Assembly (NCBI GenBank): GCA_002812745.2 | Contig: NCSJ02000434.1 | Span: 1-32,298, forward strand | Source: Scytalidium lignicola | Taxonomy: Eukaryota > Ascomycota > Leotiomycetes | Reading direction: 5' to 3' | Length of the DNA stretch: 32,298 bases | Shown here: positions 1 to 10,293 of the stretch, in pieces | Position numbering within the stretch: position 1 is the first letter of the stretch | How the letters are laid out: each line of letters starts with the position of its first letter | The notes under the pieces: model-generated | The model's input: only the letters and a program-made list of their open reading frames with translations | Told to the model about the DNA's origin: nothing | The model's database searches: none | Translations under genes and position numbers: made by a program

Positions 1-868
1 CACGCGACGAAAAGTCGGGCAATGCGCGTGCCTGAGGCCCGACGATTATACTCCGTGACTTATATAAATATATATCCGACTTTCCCTTAACTAGTTAATT
101 ATTATATTTCTCATATAATACAGTGCTCTTCCGCTCTTTAATTAACCCATTGTGCTAATACGCTCGATTTGGAATTTACTTGTGCAGCATGGGTTTGATA
201 TCTAATAATCTGATACTCCGTACATAAGCCACAGTAACACAGAGCGAGATAATAGAGACGCAATCTAGCAGATCATGATTTGAACAGACCCTCCCTTAAA
301 TAGCCAATGTTTTTGCATCTCTTGTTCTACAATCCTCCTCCCGTTTCATCCCATTTTTAAGGACTAGGCTCTTAGGTTGATCATCCTACTGTATGCAAGA
401 CGGGATTGACAGCCTAGTCTGCCGAGGGGCACAGCTAAATTAACATAATTATCCACTCCTTCCACTTTCAAATTGTCAAGGATACTCATGCTTCTAGACC
501 TTCATCAATTTTGGGACCATATCACACATTCAATGGTTATGCGGTTCTAGTTATCACATTCAAAGACTGACAGAAGTGCAATCGTTACAGCATATTTACT
601 AGCTAAGCATCACATATATATAATATATTGTAGCCTTTGGCCATTGCTGCCATTGCTACCATTATTGTGGATCTAAATGACCGACCTCTACAAGATGACA
701 CCTTTGAACACCTCCGAACGCCTTAAACAACAAAAATTGGTTGGTTAACCATCATATAGATCAGATATCTTAGCTCATCCCAAGTACATAGCTCAGGACG
801 TGTGCTTAAATATATTCAACCTTCCGAGGTAAGAAGAGACTCGCCCCGCCCGCATGGTCGACCCTAGC
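1..868. other. Intergenic, no gene seen
   Basis: AT-rich DNA with many stops in all frames. I see no coding exon, tRNA or terminal repeat here. A TACTCCGTAC sequence lies at 214-223. The left part could be a decayed repeat, but nothing in it is recognisable. The right end should contain the 3' UTR of the bZIP gene. Confidence 0.6.
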
Positions 869-2560
869 CTACACAATCTGTGGGAAATCGTCAAACAGCT
901 GCATCATCGAGGGATCCGTAAATGAATTCGGCACCATACGATCAACCTTATTACTCTCCGCATTCCAATGCCGGTATGACGCCCCCGAAGTGTAAGACGT
1001 CGGGAACAGCGGATCAGCCTTATCCTGCAAATCCGATATGTCCTTACTTAGCTCCGGGAACCGCTGAAAGAACGGCTCTTCGATCGTCCAGAAACGCAGC
1101 TCGCTATAGCATTGCTCAAATAAAGGAGTGAGCTCATAGGTGTCGGTTTCCTTGTGGTAGATAAATGACTGCTCCGGTGGGAACGGCCACTTGAATTTGT
1201 AGTACCGTGAAAAGAATGCAGAGAAGTCATCGATATGGAAGTAAGTATGCGTGTTGAGTAACCGTTCTCGTAGTGCCGGCCTGTTGCATGCCATATTAGC
1301 TTAGGAAGTTAGTACAAGTAGAGCATCAAACACTCACCAACAGAAAAAATCGAGAGCCACTGGATGTTCCTTCGTGGTTTGTGAGTGTCTATTTTAATAT
1401 CAGCTTCCACTTTAACTCTAGAGATTTAAACTCTGGGCAGGGACATACATTGGCCTTTGCCACGATGGTATTTCGTCCCACACAGTTCGGTCAGGTTTTA
1501 GGTAGTACTTTAAAAATAGTAAGCATATTTAATGACGCATATATAGTCAGTATTTCAGACTTGCCTTGAGAAGTGTATGGCTCTTATACATAAACGCAAT
1601 CTTACTAATCGAATCTAGATGTTTAAATATCCCTTCTATATCTCTGAGAATCTGCATTATTGGGTTATTTTTCTCTTGAAAACTCAGAGAATCCCATCCA
1701 CTCAGCACTGCCTTGCAAATCACGCCTCCATAGTAACGTGAGGGTAACAACGCGGCAGGAGCTGCAAGCGGAGGAGGAACCTTGAAGATCTGACCGTATA
1801 TATCGTTGGATCGTTTCCAGAGTCTGCCAAATGGTATATCCGGCTGTTTAGGTATCGGCATATTGGTCGCAAGTGGGCCTATGAATGTCCAAGCTCGATT
1901 TATATCTGATCTGTTACAGCTAACCCTTCTTTCTGGCATAAATGAGCCAATCGAGTCTTGTGGCTCTATAGAGTCAACATTTGTTGTCACGGTGGAGCCA
2001 TTCGGGAGATAAGACTGTGGTTTAAGATGGCCCGTCTTGAACTCAGGCCATGGCTGCATACTATCAAATGGTTCCGTTGGCCATGCGTCCGTTATAGCCT
2101 CTGATTCAGTATGGCCGGTAACCCCGACCTTTTGGATCTTATCATATTCTGGAGAAGGTAGCCTGCGCCTTAAAAGCTGTCAGAATTTTCATCTTCAACA
2201 TGAGATGTAAGACCTCTCTAGGTAGGATACACACAATGGACGTAGTGGAGCCTCGCAAGTACTCAAAGACAGGGCACCCCTAATCCGCTCAATAATACCA
2301 CAGAGGTGATCATTAGCACCTCTAAGCCGTTGTATCTCCTCCATCAACTCTGTCGTAGCAGCATTTCCGTTGTCCTTTTGCAGGATCTCAATAGTTTTCT
2401 CTAGACGTGCAATGTATAGCCTCTGCTTTTCCCGCGAATTCCGTTGTGCCCTTCGGTCCAACTCTCTCTTCCTTTCCCTCTGCTCATCATCGTTACGAGG
2501 ACGCTTGGACGGTTTCTTCGAGCCGGCAGGAGGCGGCGTAGGGGACGATATATCGCTCAT
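869..2560 (-). CDS. bZIP transcription factor with DUF3425 domain
   Basis: Predicted nuclear DNA-binding regulator of 487 aa in five exons, in transcription order 2560-2231, 2176-1565, 1507-1449, 1388-1338 and 1280-869; all phases join. Residues 28-50 form an Arg/Lys-rich basic region (RRAQRNSREKQR), followed by a leucine-zipper coiled coil to about residue 95. Residues from about 255 to the end match the fungal DUF3425 pattern: RYYGGVICKAVLSGW, then ILRDIEG, AFMYKSHTLLKYYL, PSWQRP, EHPVALDF, WPALRERLL, KWPFPPEQSF and FFQRFPEL. The second intron (1564-1508) starts with GC, not GT (see separate entry). The start is the ATG at 2560, because the codon two places upstream is TTG. Asp35 sits where most bZIPs have the invariant Asn of N-x7-R. 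Family members often act in stress or secondary metabolism, but the target here is unknown. Confidence 0.88.
1508..1564 (-). other. GC-AG intron in the bZIP gene
   Basis: The 57-nt intron reads AAG|GCAAGT at the donor (minus strand, 1564 downward) and AAAG at the acceptor (1508). Removing it joins LLK directly to YYLKPDR, which restores the DUF3425 motif LLKYYL. Reading through meets an in-frame stop five codons later. No GT donor nearby gives a correct junction. Confidence 0.85.
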
Positions 2561-4112
2561 CTTCAATACAGGATGCTTGCGTTATCGATTGCCAGGAGCG
2601 TTGTGCATCCCTCGTCTCGACAGAAGGTTGAGCGTCGATTGATAATGGGTGAGGAGTCCTCCTTGCTAGATAGCGTTGTATGCAGCTATCCCCGCCTTCT
2701 CTCCAGAACGGGCCTCGACCCTAGACAGCGTTCTCGGCCAGGCCGGAAAATGCCCCTCCGTCGCAGTGCTATTCCTAGCGCCGGGATCAATCCAACGTGG
2801 AGAATTGCGGGGTGAGAAATTGTGAGATGTGATCCATTCTTTGCGGAGGAAAGGAGACGCAGATCGAGGTGTGTAAAAATTCGATACGCTCGTACAAGTT
2901 ACTTTTGCTATCAGTTGAAGAAAGCCGAGAAGCTGGGATGTTGATTCTGGGTCAGCTCAACTTTCGGCTGAGCCCAAGACTCATCCAATAATGGTTCCCA
3001 AGTGTTTGGGCTGTGGTAAAGCGTCGCATTTCACTATATCATTGCTAACGGATAGGGTTATGCACTGTGAGGTGCCTGGCATGCTTCACTGCAAGTCGTT
3101 GCAAGTTGTTGCTCATCATCCATCCCCCTAGTATTCACGTACTATATGTAGCATAATAATCATCGGCCATCTCTGACAACTCCCTTACCGAAAGCTCTCC
3201 CAAACACCAGCAAAGATGAAGAGCATACAAGTTTGAGGTATGGTATTATGTGTCATACACATTTCAAGGGGCATTCAATGATTTTTAGCCTCGTTACAGG
3301 TATCATTATTCCATCTGAAGATAGGACATAATTAAGACATGCTTTCCTCGATAACGACAAGCTGGTGCTGGGGGATCCACACCGATTCGCTATGAGAATC
3401 ACGTGCATCATCTCCCGCTTCTGTTGCGTGATCTCAATGCGCAGTAATGAATTATCTACCCTACTTTATCAATGTCTGTGCCTGGCACAGAAATGCCGTA
3501 CAGAAGTATAATCTTCGACTGAGACCCATGACAAATGCACATTGAGACGCTCAAACAGTAGCCCTAAAAACACTGCCTTCTTCCCGCCTCGGCTCCAGTA
3601 GATAAGTAGAAAATCAAGGGTCCTATGTGGGCTGCCAAGCTGCCTTCCTTCCAGCCTCCTAATTCATCGCGATGACGTTCGAGATACCTAGGTACATGTA
3701 ACTCGAACGGTAAGGGCGATGCTGGAGCGTTGACTGTTTGACTTCTTCCCCATCCAGCGGTCTTGCAGCCTGATATGCAACCTATGCCGTCGCTAATGTA
3801 AGGCCTCAAAACTGCTTCTCTGCGAATCAATTCCTGCTACGTCGAAATCTCACAGACCAACAAACTAACGACTACTAACGACTACGACCTCGACAACAAA
3901 ACCCTACGAATTACAACACAAAACAGGCAGCTTTGCCCAAGTATTTAATCTTCCATTGCTTTCTTTCTGTAGACAGCTGCACTTTTCATCTAGATTCATT
4001 GCTATTTTTGGGTCCCGGCGGTGACCCGACATCTCAAACGGCTGCATCCCGATGCGCCAATCAACCACCGAGATCCCCTCCTCTAAGCGCCTTCACGTTC
4101 TGACCTCACAGG
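2561..4112. promoter_or_regulatory. Divergent promoter region, bZIP / 4113 gene
   Basis: This 1.55-kb region lies between two divergently transcribed genes and has no supported coding exon. It should hold both promoters and 5' leaders. An E-box-like TCACGTG is present near 3399-3405. The stretch 3831-4112 is C-rich and AAC-rich, as fungal 5' leaders often are. It ends with a TCTGACCTCACAG sequence that resembles an intron 3' end, immediately before the start codon at 4113. Several short ORFs here show no conserved motif. Confidence 0.5.
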
Positions 4113-4141
4113 ATGTCGGCCATGTCCAACAGAGATCGTGA
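4052..4141 (+). other. Overlapping upstream ORF (29 codons)
   Basis: An ATG at 4052 opens a 29-codon reading frame that runs past the main ATG at 4113 and stops at 4139-4141 in another frame. If it is on the mature mRNA it would lower translation of the main ORF. It could instead lie in a 5' leader intron ending at the CTCACAG just before 4112. Confidence 0.35.
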
Positions 4142-6722
4142 TATCGACTCCGAAGAGAGATCGAAAGAGAGACCTCATCGAAGTAGGAGTGAAAGAGATC
4201 CTAATCGACCACACAAGTCATCCAAAAGCTCCAGACCGAAAATTATTGATCCCGAGACGGGTGAGGTGCGGTCAGCCCATCGACACCGCAAGGACAAGGA
4301 AAGAGGGTTGGATGAGACTGCTTCGATGGCAGATCTAGTCCCAGAGCTGGCTCGGACAGCATCTGCTCCAGGCTCAACATCGAAAACCAGTCTACCATAT
4401 CCAAGCTTCAGTAAAGCTCACAGCAAGGAAGCGGTTAACAGCAGAGAAGATGTTAGTACTTTGCCGAAGCGCAGGCCAAGCTTATATACCCCAGAGGCGA
4501 CAGATGTCGGATCTGCTGAGGAAGCTAGGAGATCTATGGAAGAACCCCCCAATCGGAGAACGAAACCGAGAAAGGATGAACGACCTCCAAGTCCACCAGA
4601 GACAGAGTTCTCGGAGCAGAAGAAGGATGCATCAAGACGAACTACAAAGGCTCGGGAAGAAGTCGACGAGGAGAATAGATCACATTCAAGAAATTCATGG
4701 TTTGTGGGGACGTCAAAGGTGTCACTGAAATCAAAAGGCTCCTCTAAGGCCAGTACCGCAGTCAAGTCACCAAAATATAAGCCCGAGAATGGCAGAACTG
4801 CTGAGAACGATCAATTAAGGATGGAAAAGGATGCGGATTCTAACTCAGGAGTAGACTCTAATGCTACCTCGGTGCAACGCAAGGTTGAATCAAAACCGCC
4901 CTTGTTGGATACAGACTCGTCACCTGCTTCACTTCAGGATTCATCTCCAAAGACGCCAACTCAGACTCCGCAATTTCCTCCGGATATCAAACCGACACCA
5001 TCGCCTTTTGTTGATTACGATCGTTCCGATATATCGGAAGTGTCCGCTACACATTACGAATCGCCGTTACCTCCTCCCCCACCGCCTCCACCTAACGTCC
5101 CTGTCAACATACCCCGAATAGACTACCTCATGCAAAATGGTGGACTACTACGGCCGGCAACGAAGAATTTACTCTCAGTGACTCCTACGTCTGTACCACA
5201 ACAAGGCACAGGTAGAACAACCGCGCCGAGTCCCATTGAAGTTTCCCGGATTTTTGCCCCATATTTTGGTCTGTTAGACCAGTACGAGACAGTAATGAGT
5301 AAGAATGGATCTTTAGCAGTGGCCACAGGATACAGGTCGGTTGCCAGGAGATTGCTAGATCGACTTGAGAATGTGTTTGCTAGGGATCTCTCATCAGAGG
5401 GATGTACGTGTATTATGTGTCAGAGTCCAGATTCCGTGGAGGGTAGTAGAGGCCTTGGCTGGGGTGAGGTACTTGAATGGGTCAGCGGGAGACGGGAGGT
5501 TCCTGCCTGGCCTGCCTTCGATTTTGCTACGTTAGGTGGTAAGACGGTCGAAGAGCCAGGTGGTCTTGGTATTTCCAAGGGCGAGGGTGCCAGGCCAAGC
5601 TCACCTGTGAAGCTGGATCCTGATATCTCCGAAGAGTTCCGGGAGCATTATCTTGCACAATCTAAAAAGACCAAGGCGGCAGTGGATCGATGGCTGTCTA
5701 GTTGTCCTCAAGCAACAACGACACCGCCTCAGGAAGTGGACGACGAGACGCTATCCTTCACCATATTGACTCACCTAGACCAAAAAGATAGACCTTACTA
5801 CAACGCACTCATCTCTGGTTCCACCACCTTACAACCAGCCTCCAGATCAGCAACGCCATATCGCAAGCCTCGAGCAGATTTCTTGATCAAGATGGGTCTT
5901 TCGTTGCAACGATTGTACCGATTATCAGCCACACCACGAGATCCAGAATCCGTGGTGTATCTCGTGAAGAACCCGTATATGCATAATTTACTTGCTACCC
6001 TGTCCGGCATCGTTCCTTCAGAATGGGAAATTCTAACATCAGGTCGCTTTGATGGATTCTTATGGTCTGGTGCCGACACGGATTTTCCATCCCGAGTTAC
6101 CTCACCATCCGTCTCCCGCGGCCCTACACCAGCAGGAAACTCACAGCGCAGACCCATGTCTCCTGCCCTTCGGCAACTAAATGGTGGTTCTCGCACCACT
6201 ACACCATTCTCTCCGGGCGGTGGTCCCTCGCGAGGGCCAACACCAGCATCGTTTGTGGGAAGTAGCGCTGGTGCTCCACAGCGAAATCCTGTCTCGAACG
6301 ATGAGGAAGCCGAATTAGCAGCGCTAGCTGAAATCGAACGTGAGATCTACGTAGGCATGGAAGCCCTTGAAGACGCATTTGAAAGCCTCCACCGAAAGGC
6401 GGAAACGGTTCGCAAAGCTCTCCGTGAACGTAGTGCAGGACTCTCTGTGGCGATCCAATCCCGACGGAGTGCATATCCCGAAGCCAGTGGTACTCCCGGA
6501 TTTCCAGCAGGAGGCATGGGGCCAGGATATGAGCGGCCGTACCCCGGATGGGGAGATACAAGTGAAGTAGCCAGCGAGAGCGATTGGGAGTATGATGAAG
6601 TTAGCGAGCTTGGACCTGACGACTCGGCGAGCAATATCAGCAGTTCGAGACATCGGCGACCGAAGCGAAGGAGTGAAAGGCGGACGCCTGCTTTGGTAGA
6701 GGAAGAGGAAGAGGAGGAGTGA
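4113..6722 (+). CDS. Large disordered fungal protein, function unknown
   Basis: Single-exon 869-aa protein that I do not recognise by function. The first 300 residues are low-complexity and rich in Ser, Arg, Lys and Glu, as in intrinsically disordered nuclear or cytoskeletal proteins. A proline run (eight Pro) lies near residues 320-330. A more ordered core, about residues 380-520, starts APYFGLLDQYETV and contains an EGCTCIMC cysteine cluster, which could bind metal. A second folded-looking stretch spans about 540-660 (LSFTILTHLDQKDRPYYNAL, then LIKMGLSLQRLYRL). Residues 725-770 (EEAELAALAEIEREIYVGME onward) look helical, and the C-terminus is strongly acidic, ending in a Glu run. The start at 4113 is the first in-frame ATG; another in-frame ATG follows at 4122. 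No neighbour suggests a role. Confidence 0.8.
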   Translation: MSAMSNRDRDIDSEERSKERPHRSRSERDPNRPHKSSKSSRPKIIDPETGEVRSAHRHRKDKERGLDETASMADLVPELARTASAPGSTSKTSLPYPSFSKAHSKEAVNSREDVSTLPKRRPSLYTPEATDVGSAEEARRSMEEPPNRRTKPRKDERPPSPPETEFSEQKKDASRRTTKAREEVDEENRSHSRNSWFVGTSKVSLKSKGSSKASTAVKSPKYKPENGRTAENDQLRMEKDADSNSGVDSNATSVQRKVESKPPLLDTDSSPASLQDSSPKTPTQTPQFPPDIKPTPSPFVDYDRSDISEVSATHYESPLPPPPPPPPNVPVNIPRIDYLMQNGGLLRPATKNLLSVTPTSVPQQGTGRTTAPSPIEVSRIFAPYFGLLDQYETVMSKNGSLAVATGYRSVARRLLDRLENVFARDLSSEGCTCIMCQSPDSVEGSRGLGWGEVLEWVSGRREVPAWPAFDFATLGGKTVEEPGGLGISKGEGARPSSPVKLDPDISEEFREHYLAQSKKTKAAVDRWLSSCPQATTTPPQEVDDETLSFTILTHLDQKDRPYYNALISGSTTLQPASRSATPYRKPRADFLIKMGLSLQRLYRLSATPRDPESVVYLVKNPYMHNLLATLSGIVPSEWEILTSGRFDGFLWSGADTDFPSRVTSPSVSRGPTPAGNSQRRPMSPALRQLNGGSRTTTPFSPGGGPSRGPTPASFVGSSAGAPQRNPVSNDEEAELAALAEIEREIYVGMEALEDAFESLHRKAETVRKALRERSAGLSVAIQSRRSAYPEASGTPGFPAGGMGPGYERPYPGWGDTSEVASESDWEYDEVSELGPDDSASNISSSRHRRPKRRSERRTPALVEEEEEEE

Positions 6723-8232
6723 AATTAAAAAAAATTTATGATGGGAGACGGAGCGAAGGGAGGCAAAAGGCGGGTTGGTATATTAATCTCCACTCCAAAC
6801 AAAGAATACCGAGATTGCTCTGAGACCACCGAAGGAAGACACGAGAGAATGATAAGTACGATGGATGATGGGACTATTAGTCTGAATGCATTATGACCAC
6901 AAGAATGATTTTGTTTTATAGCATGGAGGGTTGGTTTTACTCTACGTGAGTTTGCATTAAGTTTTAAGGAATAATCGCATTTGTGAGGTGTCCGGGATAT
7001 ATCTAGCAGGCGGAGCTGAGCNAAAAAAAGATGTCTGGTTTATGTTTTTTTTTTTCTTCTCTTCCTTTTATATTCCCCCGGTCTGCATTTTGTGGGTGGA
7101 TGAGAGCATTCAAGAGCATGGGCGACCTTTCTTTTTTTTGTTTTTGAAATGAAAATCTGATGAAATTGAGGATGATGGTGGCGTCTGACAAATGACAAAT
7201 GACCAATCTATTTTGATTCGAGAATTTGTCTTGTTTTTTCTTCCTTCTGTGGACTCTTCTTCTTTTCTTGACTTGCTTCAACATGTCGTGTATACGAAAA
7301 AGATATTTTTGAGAAACGATTATAAAAAGTTACCATGATCAATGTAGAGAGAGAGAGAGGAAGCAATTAGCTCTCTCTTTCATTGAAGTATACACAGCTG
7401 CTTCTACTATAATGAAATGTTGTTACCGGTACTCTACTCTCTTTCTCTCATTTAAAATAGGTACAACTTCTACTACTGTAATGAAAGCCTCTCTCTCTCG
7501 TGCCAGAGAATGATCTGTGCTCTGGACATCTCTGACGTGCAACAAAACTCACGACCACCCCCGCCTCAGGCATCGCCAAGGCTGGACTATTGAGACCCTT
7601 GGGCCTATCCTGGCAATCAGACATGCAACAAAAAGGTGGATCGGATGTGAACAGTACTCTTGGAGATATCCCGTGCATACAACTCCTCTCGAATAATATG
7701 GGCGTGAGGATATATATTTACTGTATTATATTTTAAGAATGAGGACATATAGTACTTTCTGTTGTTTACACACAATACAATACAATCTTACACATACTTC
7801 CTCTCAATCAGTCAACCTCCTCCTTCTGCAGGAAGTAAAATAACATCTCACCATACATCTACCATACAAACAAAACATAACAATAACAATAACAACAGCA
7901 ACAATGGGAATAGGAAAAGGGAGAAAAGAAACATCACATGACTGCGTCCTAATGCAAGTCATCACCTCTACGACGTGCAACAAAACTTTTTGTATACCTC
8001 TTTCTCTCTCTCCTCCCGCATCGGGGGCCCCGTCCATTTCTCGTTAACCCTCTGCCATGCCATGCCATGCCCCCAATACCGGGCAATAGAAAGTAAATGC
8101 AAGGGGCGGGAGTTGGGTTCGGGTTCGGGTTCCACTTACTGGGTATTTTGTGGCTAAAATAAATTAAATGGGGGTAAAGAATCAATTGAGGGAAGTCCTC
8201 GTTCCTTGTTCTTGGGGGATNAGTACCGTAGT

Positions 8233-8252
8233 AGCAGCAGCAGCAGCAGCAG
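8233..8252. repeat. (AGC)n microsatellite
   Basis: About seven AGC units in tandem. It is complementary to the CTG run at 8765-8792 about 510 bp away, so a transcript covering both could fold back. Confidence 0.9.
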
Positions 8253-8508
8253 TAAAAAGGGAAGGATAAAGACAGAGATGGAGAGAGACAGCGAGATGCA
8301 GGTCTAGTCTTGGCTGACCCGCCGCGTTGGAAAGGTCCATGTATGGGCTGAAAATGGGCGTCTGTCTTCCCCCCCTNCCCCCCCATCAACATCAATATCA
8401 CCATCATCGACAACAAACATTACTTGTGCTGTAATTAGTGTAGTGTACTGTATGTACTGTACAAGCAAGGGGGTTCCTGCACTGTAAAAGAGGGCGAGAA
8501 TGCAAGCG

Positions 8509-8552
8509 AGACAGAGAAAGACAGAGACAGAGACAGAGACAGAGATAGAGAG
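8509..8552. repeat. GACAGA hexanucleotide repeat
   Basis: Imperfect purine-rich tandem units of GACAGA/GAGACA, drifting to GATAGAGAG at the right end. Confidence 0.8.
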
Positions 8553-8764
8553 GAGACTGGGATTAAATCTAATGTGACCCCGGGGAAAGCATGGGAAGTT
8601 ACGGCTTTTTGCTGCCCCCTGTAGTATTATTATCACGGTGTTATTATTTTGGGGACTTGACCATGGGGAGTGGGGGAAGAGAGAGGGGGGAAGGTGGCTT
8701 GGGAAACGATATCCTGTACCGTACTGTACCGTAATTACTGTACTACAGAGAAAATGGGTGGTGA

Positions 8765-8792
8765 CTGCTGCTGCTGCTGCTGCTGCTGCTGC
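8765..8792. repeat. (CTG)n microsatellite
   Basis: About nine CTG units. It is the reverse complement of the AGC run at 8233-8252. Confidence 0.9.
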
Positions 8793-9191
8793 TTGCTTTG
8801 TTGCTGTAATTAGCTGTACGATGTGCTTGATGCGGAATCTGTTGTGTGATGGAAATGAGGGGCAAAAATTGAGGAGGGGGAGATGTTAACTTGTACTTGT
8901 ACTCGTACTTGTGGTGTACTGTTCTTTCATCCTTTTCATTTTTGGGCTAAGACCGTGGTGCAGAGTAGTAATTGGTACACCAAGTAGCAACAGTACAGGA
9001 ATAGTACCCAGTGGTACGTACAAACGTATTACTACTTGCCTGTACTGTACATGTACTGTTACTGCTTGTTGCACAGCAGCAGCAGGCAGTGGAAATGGAG
9101 GGGGAGAGCAATGGCGCTTGCAGCGGGAATCTTGACTAAATAATTCCTTCTTACCCGATGCGGCTGCTGCAGCGTGCATTGCATGAAGTAC

Positions 9192-9213
9192 TGTACTGTA
9201 CTTGTACAGTACA
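9192..9213. repeat. TACTGTAC inverted repeat (hairpin)
   Basis: GTACTGTAC (9193-9201) and its complement GTACAGTAC (9204-9212) are separated by TT, and the flanking T/A pair extends the stem to 10 bp. It sits inside a longer tract of GTACTGTAC-like units. Confidence 0.7.
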
Positions 9214-9221
9214 TGAATAAA

Positions 9222-9364
9222 TACATGGGTACATGGGTACATGGATACAAGAAACAGTATTCGTACAGTACATAAGTACAGTTCATGAGTTGGATAGCCA
9301 AAAGCCACTCACAGCCTGTGTACCGTCCTTCATATACGCCATGTACCCATGTATATCCATGTAC
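9222..9364. repeat. TACATGGG tandem units with inverted copy
   Basis: The element ACATGGGTACATG occurs as overlapping tandem units within 9222-9247. Its exact reverse complement, CATGTACCCATGT, begins near 9340, so the two arms flank about 95 bp. Confidence 0.7.
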
Positions 9365-10175
9365 CCCCTCACGGTCCTTTGGCCCGCGAAGAACATCGTC
9401 CACATCGTCCACCATGGTCACGCCCCTCTCTCCACAGCTTGTAATCCAAGAGACAATGGCGAAAGGCAAAAATATGAAAATAATCACCAGTTAGAACCCC
9501 TCCCAATGGCATGTTACAGTACAGCTGAAGATGCACTCTTTCCTACCGTATCGTAACATTGAAAAGAAACAAAACCATCCATCCCACCAGCCAACTTACT
9601 GTATTAATTAATGATGGGTCTGTTTACAACTCTACACTACACTGCACGTCCATGTCCATGGCCCGGCGGGGGGTCCGTTCCACTGCACATCGTCCCTTGT
9701 CCGGGGGCCTCATGCATGTTCGAATGTTTAGGGGTGCCAAATCCGAGAGCTCCTTCCTATCGGCTAGCATCCACCACCATTTACCCCCTCGAATTAAGAC
9801 ACAGTCCAAGAAAAGGGTCCGAGGGAATGACGAGATAAACCTTCCCCGTTCACCTTACCTTGGGGCTTAAGTAGAACTATGAAATAGATGGTATACAAAT
9901 CACAATCAATATTAAAATCAATCCATGAGAACTTACACAACGAACCACGTTCCAATATATATATTAACTTCTAAAGTTTCCCTCATTCGCATTCACACAT
10001 ACTCGTATTCCACCAATCCCTCCAATCAACTAGCTTATACAACAAAGGCGGCTTTATCTTTCATTTCTTGCCACATTAAAAACAAATCGAGGCTTTTCTT
10101 TTTTTATGATTATCGAATTTCGCCCATACCCTTAAACCCCAACGTCTTTTTCATGACAGAACAAAGGGAAAAANG

Positions 10176-10199
10176 GAGAGAGAGAGAGAGAGAGAGAGA
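10176..10199. repeat. (GA)n microsatellite
   Basis: About 12 GA dinucleotides immediately after an N at 10174, about 100 bp beyond the stop codon of the mannosyltransferase and probably within its 3' UTR. Confidence 0.85.
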
Positions 10200-10293
10200 T
10201 GACCAGACAAGGGGAACAATGCAACTGGAAATTATGTTTTGATAGGGAGGAGGAGGAAAGAGGTGAGAGGGGAGAGAAAACTTGGTTTGCTAT

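Larger units (their letters stand above)
6723..10293. other. Long convergent spacer rich in simple repeats
   Basis: This 3.57-kb spacer lies between the 3' ends of two converging genes, far longer than the other spaces here. It contains 3' UTR sequence at both ends and many simple repeats in between: (GA)n near 7350, AGC and CTG runs, GACAGA units, CATGC repeats near 8055-8070, TTCGGG units near 8115 and dense GTAC/TACTGTA motifs from 8435 to 9275. ORFs in it translate to repeat-derived runs and show no family motif. Four of the nine single N bases of the window fall here. A non-coding transcript is possible but not shown. Confidence 0.6.

Noticed and set aside
1..230. Transposon end suggested by AT-rich sequence and a TACTCCGTAC motif
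   Set aside because: No inverted repeat, target-site duplication or coding remnant could be identified.
6199..6653. Several antisense ORFs over the 3' part of the 4113-6722 gene
   Set aside because: Shadows of a long open plus-strand frame; no motifs and no splice signals.
8108..8132. TTCGGG tandem units as possible telomere-like sequence
   Set aside because: Only about three units, not TTAGGG, and internal to unique sequence.
8233..8792. CRISPR-like array from repeated short units
   Set aside because: The units are simple microsatellites without regular unique spacers, and the genome is eukaryotic.
8638..9308. Overlapping ORFs on both strands with poly-Ala or Tyr/Cys-rich translations
   Set aside because: They come from CTG and GTAC repeats, exist on both strands at once and show no family motif.
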